Origin: JAJCYL01 sp965206015
GTDB taxonomy: Bacteria; Bacteroidota; Bacteroidia; Cytophagales; Cyclobacteriaceae
Assembly (NCBI GenBank): GCA_965206015.1
Contig: CBDBIW010000016.1
Span: 1,054,001-1,118,000, forward strand
DNA: 64,000 nt
Reading direction: 5' to 3'
The translations under genes and the position numbers were made by a program. Below are positions 54,887-64,000 of the stretch, one piece after another. The notes under the pieces were generated by a model. That model had not been told where the DNA came from. It searched no databases and was given only the letters and a program-made list of their open reading frames with translations. Position 1 is the first letter of the stretch. Every line of letters starts with the position of its first letter.

Positions 54887-57800
54887 TGGTCAATTGCTTC
54901 AAATGCCTGTACTGCATCATTATTATTCGCAACCAGAATTCGGAAGCCATTTTTCGTTCTGATTTTTTGAATCTCCCTCACCTGGCGATCTAGTTTCAAG
55001 CCTGACAGTGAAGGGGGAATCAAATCAAAATTCCTTGCTCCATCTCCTATTAAGAAAGTGCCATAACTCGCGTCATATCTGCCCATCTCGGGTTTTGAAT
55101 CATACAAATTGCCTGCGAGTAAAATGTCAGGGATATCGTCCCCATTGAAATCTTCGATTGCTATGGCATAGGTACAGGAAAACTGAGCCTGTTTAGGTAA
55201 CTCGTATTCTGTAAAATCAAGTGAACCGTTGTTGAAAAATACCCTGGTGCCTAAATCATGTGCTTTTAATTTGGTGGCATTTGCCAAAATGTCCTCTGAA
55301 AAAATATCTGTAATCTCCTGGTCTTTAAAACTTTCATATTTCAAATATCTCTTTTTGATTTGAGGCATTTGCATGGCAAGATCATGACGTAGCGGCAATG
55401 GATATAGTTTGTCACCTTCGTATTGGCAGATGATTTGCTCCATTGTTCCGTTTTTATCAAAATCATTAATAAACATGTGCAATGGAAATTCCTTTGTGGC
55501 TCTAAACCTTGAGTTTAAGCCATGGTTTCCAGCCACAATATCCATCCGATCATCCCCATTTAAGTCCGCTACTTCTACTGTATTCCACCAGCCGGAGGAA
55601 TTTGGTATTGCATCATTTTTGAGTACAAAGAAACCAGATTCATTGGTGAGGATAGTAATTGGCATCCACTCACCAACAATGATCAGATCCAAGTCATTGT
55701 CTCCATCTACATCACTCCATTTGGCATCGGTTATCATCCCTATTTTTGCTAAAGAAGAGGCGATTTCATCTGATACATTAGTGAAGTTTCCGGAACCATC
55801 GTTTTGAAGTATGTAACCATTACGCGGCAGGCCATATGAGTAAGTTTGTAATCTGCCTCCAACAAATAGATCAATATCATTGTCACCGTCATAATCCGCA
55901 GGTGTTACAACGGAAGTACTTTCAAATTTGTTGGCAGGGAATACGTATCGATATTTATTGAATTTCAATTTTTCACCGGAAATGTACAACCTGTCACCAA
56001 GTACCGGGGAGCCTGGCTCGAAATCACTGCCCCCGCTAACTACATACAAATCCAGGTTTCCATCGCCGTTGGCGTCGAAAAATGTACAGTCAACATCTTC
56101 GGAACCTTTATCTCGGTCAATTACTGATGCTTCCAACCGATTGAAGGTTCCGTCCATGGATTGAATGGCCAGGTATCCTTCCTGATCTGCAGCTCCACCG
56201 ATATACAAGTCATCCAATCCGTCTTTGTTGATATCTCCTTTGCACATGCAGGGACCCTGAGAAGAAAGCATTTGAAAAGTCAGCCTGTCTCTGTCAAAAT
56301 CGACGAAACTATTTTCTTTATGATCAAAATCGACGAGATTGGAAATTTCCTGATACATCATGGTTTTTTTTGTGCCATCATCCTTAGGTTTAGTTCCGTC
56401 GGCCTCATCCAGCACGATGTCCTGGTTAGTTGTGACGTCCTTTAAACGGGTCTCATTTCCCAAAGGCCATTTCACAATCACCGAATCCACCCTGGTCAAA
56501 TTACCAGTACCTATCAAAGGCCGGTTATCCACCGTTGATTCGAATCCCCTGGCAGGCAAATGTTCTAAATAAAATATCCTAGTGCCTGCATGGACCGTGA
56601 TGTTGGTCCCTAAGGCGTTGGTGTTTTTCCCCTTCCCCTTCAAGATAAATCTCAAGTAACTATTATCAGGAGCAATTTTTTCAGTTAGATTTTGGTATAT
56701 GAACGGGGGCATATTGGTATTGTTGATGACCAGGTCAAGGTCACCGTCATTATCAAGATCACCATAGGCAGCACCACTTGAGAAACTTTTGTCAACAAAC
56801 CCTAAATTTTGTGACTGATTAGAGAATTCCAAATTATGATCATTGATATATGCATGGTTCACGATTGGTACACTGGGGATGTAATCAATCAAGGCTTTAT
56901 AATCTACTTTTCCACCAGCTGTTATCTTTTTTGTCACCTCATTTTGAGTCACAAATTGCAGGAAGTCCTGATTAGTCAGATCCTGATAAATGCCATTTGC
57001 AACAAAGATGTCTTTAAACCCATCATTTTGGAAGTCAAAGATCAGTGCCCCCCAGCTCCAATCACTAGCCTCGACGTTAGAGAATCGACCGATTTCGCTG
57101 AATGTCTCATCTCCATTGTTGAGTTGTAAAGTGTTTCTGGTAAACTGATTCCCATATCCATTTTGAACACTATACTGGTACCTGTCCCAACTGTCAAAAG
57201 TGGTGACGGTCTTTAGTCTTTCATTGTCATTTGGTAGCATGTCTGTAACAAATATTTCCGGGAATCCATCATTATTTAGGTCAGCCATGTCTGCTCCCAT
57301 AGAAGCCGCACTGGTGCTCTTGATCCCTTTTTCATAAACTTCATCAAATCCCCCGGTTCTGTTATTGACATACAAATAATCTCGCTCAAAAAAATCGTTG
57401 GATACATATATATCCAGCCATCCATCGCGATTGATATCACCTACTGTGACACCGAGTCCAAAACCAATGATACTACCATATATTCCGGCCTCTTCACTTA
57501 CATCAATGAAAATTTCACTTTGATTTCTATACAATTTGTCCCCACCAACAGAATCTCTAATGGGTCTCTCATTCCTTCTTAGATCGAAACTGCCAATTGC
57601 CTGGTAGGAATTATTGAGTAAATACATGTCCAGATCACCATCTTTGTCATAATCAAAAAAAGCTGCATGTGTGGAATATCCCTGATCATCTAACCCGTAT
57701 TTTACAGCAGACTCGGTGAAGGTATCGTCACCATTATTGATAAATAATTCGTTTTGCTTGTTGTCGCCGGCAATATCACCCGAATTGCACACATAGATAT

Positions 57801-58179
57801 CTAACAATCCATCTCCATTGACGTCTGCGACACTTACCCCTGTACTCCATGCCTTTGTACCAGCTACACCAGCTTTTTTAGTGACATCATCAAACTTAAA
57901 ATCCCCGGTATTGCGAAAAAGCTTGTTGGAAGACATGTTTGATATCAAATAGATATCAAGTAATTCGTCATTGTTGAAATCGGCCAATGTTACACCTCCG
58001 CCATTATAAAAGTTCCGATATTTAAAAATGTTGAATTCCTGGCTAAATGTGAGATCGTTTGAGAATTGGATACCTGTATGGTCCGGTAATAGGGACCTGA
58101 ACAGCTTGTCCTCGCCTTTTTCCTGACAGGAAAGGAGCAGGCCGATCATTCCATAAATGGTTATTGATTTTATTCTCAT
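54883..58179 (-). CDS. VCBS-repeat/ASPIC-UnbV lipoprotein (second of three)
   Basis: About 1,098 residues from the ATG at 58179, which opens a lipoprotein signal (GLLLSCQEK, Cys18); an upstream start at 58224 would spoil it and overlap the previous gene. It has the same architecture as its neighbours: N-terminal FG-GAP array (GVTLADFNNDELLDIYLI, DVNGDGLLDIYVCNSG), ASPIC/UnbV block (LPARGFESTVDNRPLIGTG, SVIVKWPLGNETRLKD), C-terminal array (DINKDGLDDLYIGGAAD). It begins one base after the small lipoprotein gene and overlaps the next paralogue by 4 bp, clear signs of one operon. Confidence 0.88.
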   Translation of the reverse strand: MRIKSITIYGMIGLLLSCQEKGEDKLFRSLLPDHTGIQFSNDLTFSQEFNIFKYRNFYNGGGVTLADFNNDELLDIYLISNMSSNKLFRNTGDFKFDDVTKKAGVAGTKAWSTGVSVADVNGDGLLDIYVCNSGDIAGDNKQNELFINNGDDTFTESAVKYGLDDQGYSTHAAFFDYDKDGDLDMYLLNNSYQAIGSFDLRRNERPIRDSVGGDKLYRNQSEIFIDVSEEAGIYGSIIGFGLGVTVGDINRDGWLDIYVSNDFFERDYLYVNNRTGGFDEVYEKGIKSTSAASMGADMADLNNDGFPEIFVTDMLPNDNERLKTVTTFDSWDRYQYSVQNGYGNQFTRNTLQLNNGDETFSEIGRFSNVEASDWSWGALIFDFQNDGFKDIFVANGIYQDLTNQDFLQFVTQNEVTKKITAGGKVDYKALIDYIPSVPIVNHAYINDHNLEFSNQSQNLGFVDKSFSSGAAYGDLDNDGDLDLVINNTNMPPFIYQNLTEKIAPDNSYLRFILKGKGKNTNALGTNITVHAGTRIFYLEHLPARGFESTVDNRPLIGTGNLTRVDSVIVKWPLGNETRLKDVTTNQDIVLDEADGTKPKDDGTKKTMMYQEISNLVDFDHKENSFVDFDRDRLTFQMLSSQGPCMCKGDINKDGLDDLYIGGAADQEGYLAIQSMDGTFNRLEASVIDRDKGSEDVDCTFFDANGDGNLDLYVVSGGSDFEPGSPVLGDRLYISGEKLKFNKYRYVFPANKFESTSVVTPADYDGDNDIDLFVGGRLQTYSYGLPRNGYILQNDGSGNFTNVSDEIASSLAKIGMITDAKWSDVDGDNDLDLIIVGEWMPITILTNESGFFVLKNDAIPNSSGWWNTVEVADLNGDDRMDIVAGNHGLNSRFRATKEFPLHMFINDFDKNGTMEQIICQYEGDKLYPLPLRHDLAMQMPQIKKRYLKYESFKDQEITDIFSEDILANATKLKAHDLGTRVFFNNGSLDFTEYELPKQAQFSCTYAIAIEDFNGDDIPDILLAGNLYDSKPEMGRYDASYGTFLIGDGARNFDLIPPSLSGLKLDRQVREIQKIRTKNGFRILVANNNDAVQAFEAIDQ

Positions 58180-58180
58180 T

Positions 58181-58747
58181 TTACTCTCGATAGAGTGGGT
58201 GAGACAAGTCAATGAATGTAGCAACCACTAATCTATCATCTTTTATTCTCATGGCAATCTGCCTGTTGCCGTCAATTTTGTAATAAGTAGTGATGTTGTT
58301 TTCATTAATTTCAAAAAAGTCATTGCCACCATACCATTTCAATAGAATGCCAGGCAGTTTCTTTAGTAAGTCATCAGATTGGAGCTGTTTGTTCCAAGGT
58401 GCCCAGGCATTGTAGCCGAAACTTGCATCATACTTATAGGCACCTCCATTGTCATATTCGGGGAAAAAATTGAAGTCAATATTGTAACCTTCCCCGTCTT
58501 TAAAGGCATAAAGTACTGATGCACCTTGAGAACCATTTGCCAATATGCCTTGTTTATTTAGCTTCCAACAATGATCGTAAAATTTCTTTTGTGTCCATCC
58601 AAAATATATGCCGGCAAACAAAGAATCATTTCTTATTCCTGATTCTAACTCCTGACTAATGGTTGTCTTAAGTTTATCGGCTGTTTCGCATGCTGATAAG
58701 GCCACATAAATTGTCCCCACTACCCATATGTTATTAATTATCTTCAT
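58181..58747 (-). CDS. small lipoprotein of unknown function between VCBS genes
   Basis: A 188-residue lipoprotein (Cys20 in VALSACET). I do not recognise the family. Visible features are FAGIYFGWTQKKFYDHCWKL, suggestive of a compact alpha/beta domain, a WYGGNDFFEINENNITTYY segment and a final ATFIDLSHPLYRE. It overlaps the upstream VCBS gene by 14 bp and ends one base before the next one, so it is translated as part of this operon and probably acts with these proteins. Confidence 0.8.
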   Translation of the reverse strand: MKIINNIWVVGTIYVALSACETADKLKTTISQELESGIRNDSLFAGIYFGWTQKKFYDHCWKLNKQGILANGSQGASVLYAFKDGEGYNIDFNFFPEYDNGGAYKYDASFGYNAWAPWNKQLQSDDLLKKLPGILLKWYGGNDFFEINENNITTYYKIDGNRQIAMRIKDDRLVVATFIDLSHPLYRE

Positions 58748-61700
58748 TCCTTATATAGGTTTTTACAGGCTGATTATTTATAGCAAAAATGAGTGTCTTT
58801 TTATTTTCAATTTGAATGGACTCAATGGCCCTTACTTCCCCTTTGATATGTATGCCACTCTTGGAATTACGGACAAAATTAAAATTCCCATCACCCTGAC
58901 CGATCATCATCGTGACATATCCAGCCATATTACTTCCAACCTCGGGTTTTGCTTTTAGAAAATTGCCACCTAGTAATAAGTCAAACTTGCCATCTGAATT
59001 GAAATCATCAATGTGCATGGCATAAATTGGAAAAAATTGAGCTTCAGCTGGGAGATCAATTTGCTGAAAATTACCATTCATATCATTTAGCAAAACAAAA
59101 GATTCAAGTTTTTTAGCTTGATGGCGATATCCCCCTGTGTCTTTTTTATCTCCAAAGACATCTTTGGCTGAAGCATTTTTATAGTCATTGAATTTCAAAT
59201 AGTCTTTCTTTAGTACAGGTAATTGCATTACTAAATCCTTTAATTGGATGAAAGGATATTCGACGTGGTCAAAATACATGGTAGTGATTAAATCTAGGGT
59301 CCCATTGTTGTCAAAGTCGTTGACTAACAAGCTAAGCGGTTCTTCCGGAGATGTACGAAACCGGGTATTTGTTCCGTAGTTGCCAAATATCAGATCTGGA
59401 TAGTCATCCCCATTTAAATCAGTAGAAGCTATTGAATTGTATAAGCCACTATATTCTGCCAGTCCGTATTTTTTAGTCTGGTCCTGCCATTTTTTATTCT
59501 TAAAGGTGAATACCTTAGGTGACATCCACTTGCCAACCAATACCAATTCTGATAGGCCATTGTGGTCAAGATCGGTAGCTAAGGCGTCAGTTACCATACC
59601 AGCTTTGACTAATTCAGGGGCAATCTGTTTCGTTACATTTGTGAAATTACCCTTGCCATCATTTTCTAAAATATGTGAGTCTGCAGGTAGACCATAATAA
59701 TAAGGTCTTTGCCGACCGCCTACAAACAAGTCCAAATCCCCATCTGCATCATAATCAATTGAGAGCACAATGCTGGAAGATTCCAGCCCTCTATGGGGTA
59801 GTAATTGTCTGGTGTCATGAAATGTCCCTGTCCCATTACCTAGGTATAAATGGTCTGTCAATCCGGAGGAAGCAGGACCAAATTCGGAACTGCCCGAGGC
59901 TACGTACAGGTCTAATACTCCATCCCCGTTGGCGTCGAAAAAAGTACAACCGAGGTCTTCATTTTCAATAAAATCAATAAACGGTTTGAGAATTTTATCG
60001 AATTTCCCAGCATGATTTTGAACAAATAAGATTCCTGATTGACCACTTGCCCCACCGATATAAATGTCTTCAGTGCCATCACTATTTACATCTCCTTTAC
60101 AGATACAAGGGCCTTCTGTCGAATTCATATGGAAGAGCAATCTATCCTTGTCAAAATCAACATAAGGATTTTCCTTGTGTACGAAATGGAGACCATTTAT
60201 TTGGACTGAACTGTACCAACTTTTGCCTGCCCTGACAGTGTCCAATGCTTCTATTGATTGCTCAATATGGTATTTCAGTACTTGGTTTGTTACTATATTT
60301 TCAGCCACTGTCATTCTACCGTCCGGCCAAATCACTTCAATTTTGTCAACAGTTGTGTTTTCACCAAGTCCAAAAACTATCTGATTATCAACTGTGGATT
60401 CGAACCCTCTAAATGGATTCAACTCCTGGTAAAAAATTTGGTCACCAGCATAAAGTCTAACTTTCGACCCTATGGCGTTTATATTTTTATCATTACCAAC
60501 CAATTTCAATTTGATGTAATTATTTGATAGCAACTTTGACGTTTTGTTTTCATATAAGAATGAGGTCATGTTGACATTGTTAACTACTAGGTCAAGGTCA
60601 CCGTCATTATCAAGGTCACCGTAAGCAGATCCACTGGAAAATGTTGGAGTTGAGAATCCCCACTCAACAGTTTTATTTGAAAAGGTAAAATCTTTGTTGT
60701 TCTGATAAGCATAGTTATTTAATGGTTCAGACGGCATCATGTCTATCATCGTTTTGATCGCCTCAGTTTCATTTTTAATAATGTTTTGGACAACTCCTGG
60801 CTTTGACATAAAGTTCACATAATCAAGATCTAAAAGGTCTTTGTAAATACCGTTAGCAACAAAGAGATCTTTAGCACCATCATTGTCCATATCAAAAATT
60901 AAGGCACCCCAACTCCAATCTGTAGCATCTACACCAGCGAATCGGCCAATTTCAGAAAACGTTTGATCACCATTATTCAACTGCAACACATTGCGACCAA
61001 ATTGATTGTAGTAACCTTGATTGACCAATAATTGGTGTTTGTCCCAGTTTTCGAAAAGAGCCTTGGACATTAATCTGTCGTGTCTTTTAGGGAGCATTTC
61101 AGTCACAAAAATCTCACTATGCCCGTCGTTGTTGATGTCTCCAAAATCTGCCCCCATTGACCCCATAGACATTTCGCTAATGTAGTTTTCAATGCTTTCT
61201 CTAAATGTGCCGTCCATTTGATTGATGTAAAGATAATCCCGCTCAAAAAAATCATTAGACACATATATATCAGACCAATTGTCCTCATTGAAATCTCCTA
61301 TAGTAACTCCAAGCCCAAAGCCAATATCACTTGAATAGATGCCGGCATCTGTCGTTACATCTGTAAAAATGCTGTCATTGTTTCTCAATAGTTTATTACC
61401 ACCTAGCGGGTCCGGTATATTTCTTTGATCTTGAATAAAGTCATAACCACCTACGGATTTTATTGAATTATTCAGTAGATAACAATCCAAATCACCATCA
61501 TGATCATAATCAAAAAAAGCAGCATGACTGGATAAGCCTTCATTTGCCAATCCATATTTTTTTGACTCTTCACTAAATGTGAGATTTCCATTATTGATAA
61601 ATAATTCGTTATGTCGCCTTTTGCCTCCAGGCGGACCTGATTTGCAGACGTAAATGTCAAGCAGTCCATCTGCATTAATATCGACCATACTTACTCCTGA

Positions 61701-62024
61701 ACTCCAAACATTGTTGGTTTCCAGCATTGCTGAATTTGTGATATCAACAAATTTCATCGCTCCCTTATTGAGATATAATTTATTGGAGACCATATTGCCA
61801 CAAAAGAAAATGTCTGGCAAACCGTCGTTATTAATGTCTCCTATACCAACCCCGCCACCATTAAAGAAATTTTTATAAGTATAGGGATTCAGTTGCTCCG
61901 TGTATGTCAGGTTATTTCCGAAATGGATACCAGAGTGCATGGAGTCTACTTGCTCAAATAGGGGAGGAGGTTTCTGTCGGCACGCTAGCCCAAAAAGCAA
62001 AATAATAATGACACAATGGCGCAT
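58734..62024 (-). CDS. VCBS-repeat/ASPIC-UnbV lipoprotein (first of three)
   Basis: A 1,096-residue lipoprotein (Cys15 in LLFGLACRQK). N-terminal FG-GAP array (GVGIGDINNDGLPDIFFCGN, DINADGLLDIYVCKSG), ASPIC/UnbV (FYQELNPFRGFESTVDNQIV, IEVIWPDGRMTVAE), second array (DVNSDGTEDIYIGGASG). It is nearest to SusD, separated by a terminator-like hairpin at 62074-62103, so it may be transcribed at reduced level relative to susCD. The three paralogues differ throughout, so the duplications are old. Confidence 0.88.
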   Translation of the reverse strand: MRHCVIIILLFGLACRQKPPPLFEQVDSMHSGIHFGNNLTYTEQLNPYTYKNFFNGGGVGIGDINNDGLPDIFFCGNMVSNKLYLNKGAMKFVDITNSAMLETNNVWSSGVSMVDINADGLLDIYVCKSGPPGGKRRHNELFINNGNLTFSEESKKYGLANEGLSSHAAFFDYDHDGDLDCYLLNNSIKSVGGYDFIQDQRNIPDPLGGNKLLRNNDSIFTDVTTDAGIYSSDIGFGLGVTIGDFNEDNWSDIYVSNDFFERDYLYINQMDGTFRESIENYISEMSMGSMGADFGDINNDGHSEIFVTEMLPKRHDRLMSKALFENWDKHQLLVNQGYYNQFGRNVLQLNNGDQTFSEIGRFAGVDATDWSWGALIFDMDNDGAKDLFVANGIYKDLLDLDYVNFMSKPGVVQNIIKNETEAIKTMIDMMPSEPLNNYAYQNNKDFTFSNKTVEWGFSTPTFSSGSAYGDLDNDGDLDLVVNNVNMTSFLYENKTSKLLSNNYIKLKLVGNDKNINAIGSKVRLYAGDQIFYQELNPFRGFESTVDNQIVFGLGENTTVDKIEVIWPDGRMTVAENIVTNQVLKYHIEQSIEALDTVRAGKSWYSSVQINGLHFVHKENPYVDFDKDRLLFHMNSTEGPCICKGDVNSDGTEDIYIGGASGQSGILFVQNHAGKFDKILKPFIDFIENEDLGCTFFDANGDGVLDLYVASGSSEFGPASSGLTDHLYLGNGTGTFHDTRQLLPHRGLESSSIVLSIDYDADGDLDLFVGGRQRPYYYGLPADSHILENDGKGNFTNVTKQIAPELVKAGMVTDALATDLDHNGLSELVLVGKWMSPKVFTFKNKKWQDQTKKYGLAEYSGLYNSIASTDLNGDDYPDLIFGNYGTNTRFRTSPEEPLSLLVNDFDNNGTLDLITTMYFDHVEYPFIQLKDLVMQLPVLKKDYLKFNDYKNASAKDVFGDKKDTGGYRHQAKKLESFVLLNDMNGNFQQIDLPAEAQFFPIYAMHIDDFNSDGKFDLLLGGNFLKAKPEVGSNMAGYVTMMIGQGDGNFNFVRNSKSGIHIKGEVRAIESIQIENKKTLIFAINNQPVKTYIRNEDN

Positions 62025-62073
62025 TGTTGAAATTTAGTTCAACGTTGTGAATACAAATAAAAGGAATGGAAAA

Positions 62074-62103
62074 TAAAAAAAGCAAATGACGAAAGTCACT
62101 TGC
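62074..62103 (-). terminator. terminator-like hairpin between susD and the VCBS genes
   Basis: GCAAATGAC (62082-62090) and GTCACTTGC (62095-62103) pair with one wobble. On the minus strand the stem is followed by T7 (A-run at 62075-62081). It probably gives partial termination after susCD, lowering expression of the lipoproteins beyond. Confidence 0.7.
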
Positions 62104-62128
62104 TTGTTATTTTTCAAATTAAGGCTGT

Positions 62129-63751
62129 TTATGAGCCGCTATACCCTGGATTTTGAGTTAGTTCCGGGTTTATATCAATTTGCTGCTGTGGTATTGGGAA
62201 TAATTCAGCATCACTGTTTGACACTTCCTTTTCCCACCATTCTTCCCCGAATTTGCCAAATCTAATCATGTCCTGGCGTCTGGTTAGCTCAGCGTACATC
62301 TCCCTGCCAATTTCATCATAAAGATTTTCTTCAGTAAGCGTAGTGTATGGATCAACACCGGCTCTTTCTCTGAATTGGTTAACAATAGCAAGTGCACCTG
62401 CCGCATCACCCAATCTGAACATGGCTTCTGCCTTACCCAGGAGAATACCACCTAATCTGAAAATCACAAAGTCATTCGACATATTCTGAGTTCCACCAAT
62501 TTCGTATTCATACTTGTTGATCCTGGCCAGCCCTTGTCTCCAGCCATTTGGGAAAATCTCATTACTTTGTGGTGTATAGGTGACAGGAGGTCCGTTGGGA
62601 TCATCTGGTTCCTGACCCGGATCTTCCAGCCTTGTTCCATCAAAATTAAAGACGTCACCAACCTGAAAGTTGCCTAAGCGCACGTCCTGAGTACCGACAC
62701 CATTGGGTACGCCATCCACATGATTGGGATCATCAGCACCCGCCAGACCGGACCAGACCGGACCTTGAGGGCCAGGATTTTTCTCTGGATCAATGTAGGA
62801 ATTATAAAACTCCTCAACCGTACCATAACCGTTCCATGGCTGATCGGTGAAATTAAATACGCCCTGACTTGATATGTGGTTGGTCATCATATTCCAATTA
62901 AATCCGCCAGCAAATACTTTGTCATAGGGTACTACAAAAATGTTTTCCTTTGAAGCGTCATTAATAACGGCAAAGTTTGCGAAGTAGTTATCCTCCAATT
63001 TAAAACCAAAAGCCTCCACAGCATCTGCATCATCTATTGCTTTTTGCCATTGAGCAGTTCCCGAAAACACTTCTGCATTTAAATACAATCTGTGACGAAG
63101 TGCTGTAGCAGCTGCCTGATTCATTCTACCATAAGCGGCTCCACCGACATTAGGGTCCAGATCAGGGATGATCTCATCTAATTCGCTGATTAGGAAATCA
63201 AACACTTCTTTTCTTCCTGCGGCGACGTCCGTATTGTTGCCTATAACAGCATCCGTAAAGTCAATTACCAAGGGTACGTTACCAAATGCATCTATAGCAT
63301 AGTAATACCACAGTGCTCGGACTGCCCTAAGTTCGCCAATAAATCCTGTTGCCAGCGGATTGTCTAACTCAGTAAATTGAGCTATTAACCTATTGGTAGT
63401 GTTAATGCCTCCGTACATTTGCGTCCAGGCATTGTTGAAAAAACCATTATCCGGTGTCATTTGATGCCTGTGTATTTGAAGTAATACACCTCCATCAAAC
63501 CAGTCACCTCCTTTTGTTGCGACGACCAATTCATCGGATGAAAGTTCACTGATAGACCAGGTATTGGCATGGTTTCCAATGGAAAATAATTGGGAATATG
63601 CTTCTCCCAGCGCAAAGATAAACTGCTCATCGTTTTGAAAGAAGGTCTCATCTGTTACGTCACTAAATAACTCCTCGTCTAAGTCAGTGCATGCCGGTGC
63701 GAAGAGTAGTGATGCAGCCAGCAGTGCAAATATTTTTTTATAATTTTTCAT
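62129..63751 (-). CDS. SusD/RagB family outer-membrane lipoprotein
   Basis: A 540-residue SusD homologue (lipobox LLFAPACTD, Cys21). Typical elements are TDETFFQNDEQFIFALGEAY, GELRAVRALWYYYAIDAFGN, VIFRLGGILLGKAEAMFRLG, MYAELTRRQDMIRFGKF and the ELFPIPQQQIDINPELTQNP ending. It is the substrate-binding lid of the SusC transporter whose gene runs off the window edge 19 bp upstream. It is unrelated in detail to the SusD at 15777-17195, so a different ligand is expected. Confidence 0.93.
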   Translation of the reverse strand: MKNYKKIFALLAASLLFAPACTDLDEELFSDVTDETFFQNDEQFIFALGEAYSQLFSIGNHANTWSISELSSDELVVATKGGDWFDGGVLLQIHRHQMTPDNGFFNNAWTQMYGGINTTNRLIAQFTELDNPLATGFIGELRAVRALWYYYAIDAFGNVPLVIDFTDAVIGNNTDVAAGRKEVFDFLISELDEIIPDLDPNVGGAAYGRMNQAAATALRHRLYLNAEVFSGTAQWQKAIDDADAVEAFGFKLEDNYFANFAVINDASKENIFVVPYDKVFAGGFNWNMMTNHISSQGVFNFTDQPWNGYGTVEEFYNSYIDPEKNPGPQGPVWSGLAGADDPNHVDGVPNGVGTQDVRLGNFQVGDVFNFDGTRLEDPGQEPDDPNGPPVTYTPQSNEIFPNGWRQGLARINKYEYEIGGTQNMSNDFVIFRLGGILLGKAEAMFRLGDAAGALAIVNQFRERAGVDPYTTLTEENLYDEIGREMYAELTRRQDMIRFGKFGEEWWEKEVSNSDAELFPIPQQQIDINPELTQNPGYSGS

Positions 63752-63770
63752 ATTGTTTTCTACTATTTAA

Positions 63771-64000
63771 TCAAAATCCAAGATTCATACCAAATGTATA
63801 AGTTTTGGTCGTGAAGTAAGTGTTTCTTCTTTCAATACCCGGTGCCAGGGCATTAGGATTATCAGGATCATCCAAATCTTCATAGCGCACCTCCGGATCA
63901 ATACCATCATAGCCCGTAATCACGAATGGGTTTTGGACAGCAAAGTAAAATCTAAGCCTCCTTAACCCTGATTTATTATCACCTACAGGTAAATTGTATC
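63771..64000 (-). CDS. SusC-like TonB-linked outer-membrane protein, C-terminal end
   Basis: The last about 76 residues of a SusC-type barrel: LRRLRFYFAVQNPFVITGYD, GIDPEVRYEDLDDPDNPN, ALAPGIERRNTYFTTKTYTF and GMNLGF at the stop. The closing -YTFGMNLGF with a terminal Phe is the usual SusC signature. The rest lies beyond the window. It is followed directly by susD. Confidence 0.88.
   Translation of the reverse strand, partial: YNLPVGDNKSGLRRLRFYFAVQNPFVITGYDGIDPEVRYEDLDDPDNPNALAPGIERRNTYFTTKTYTFGMNLGF

Overview
The window looks like chromosomal DNA of a Bacteroidota member, most likely of the Cytophagales or a relative. The signs are two SusC/SusD loci, an ECF sigma/FecR pair, type IX secretion (T9SS) C-terminal sorting domains ending in NVYPNP- or SVYPNP-like motifs, DUF4249 and DUF4136 lipoproteins, three long VCBS/ASPIC-UnbV lipoproteins, AT-rich spacers, and a TAnnTTTG-type promoter box ahead of a cold-shock gene. 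No rRNA, tRNA or CRISPR was seen.

Layout. 1-5.6 kb: a DUF983 protein, a cyclopropane-synthase-like methyltransferase, a decayed cytochrome c, a GH113-like glycosidase and an RND/MMPL exporter. 5.7-7.1 kb: an internally deleted IS5-like element beside an ISL3 transposase remnant. 7.1-9.8 kb: an SDR and a TetR regulator sharing a GGAAC-N4-GTTCC operator, and an aspartyl protease with a PDZ domain. 9.8-27.2 kb: a self-contained locus of ECF sigma, FecR, SusC (frameshifted at an A7 tract), SusD, three glycerophosphodiester phosphodiesterase (GDPD) proteins, a PQQ-type beta-propeller, a repeat protein with T9SS tail, a fibre-like protein broken by a 16-bp duplication, and a last T9SS cargo before a strong terminator. 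It reads like a polysaccharide-utilisation locus whose visible enzymes cut phosphodiesters.

27.3-33.6 kb is housekeeping: DUF4136 lipoprotein, HlyD and TolC, serine dehydratase beta subunit, thymidylate synthase, Hsp20. 33.6-44.3 kb is a gene graveyard of truncated, nonsense-bearing, frameshifted or internally deleted genes (DNA methyltransferase, PadR plus permease, ThuA, radical SAM, methylglyoxal synthase, IS30, IS3, IS256, glycan genes). Intact cold-shock, beta-barrel, MFS and SecDF-head-like genes lie among them. Within it, an outer-membrane beta-barrel gene at 41.4-42.1 kb has 7-bp repeats right after its ATG and 10-bp repeats upstream, and looks phase-variable.

44.3-50.2 kb: two direct copies of the same deleted IS5-like element flank DUF4249, a subtilase cut down and joined to a T9SS tail, and a frameshifted TonB receptor. 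50.2-64 kb (minus strand): SusC (partial), SusD, three ~1,100-residue VCBS/ASPIC-UnbV lipoproteins, a small lipoprotein and a vanadium-haloperoxidase-like lipoprotein, apparently one functional unit.

Short tandem duplications and internal deletions recur across the window, which suggests active slippage and recombination. All functional calls rest on reading motifs by eye; no search was run.
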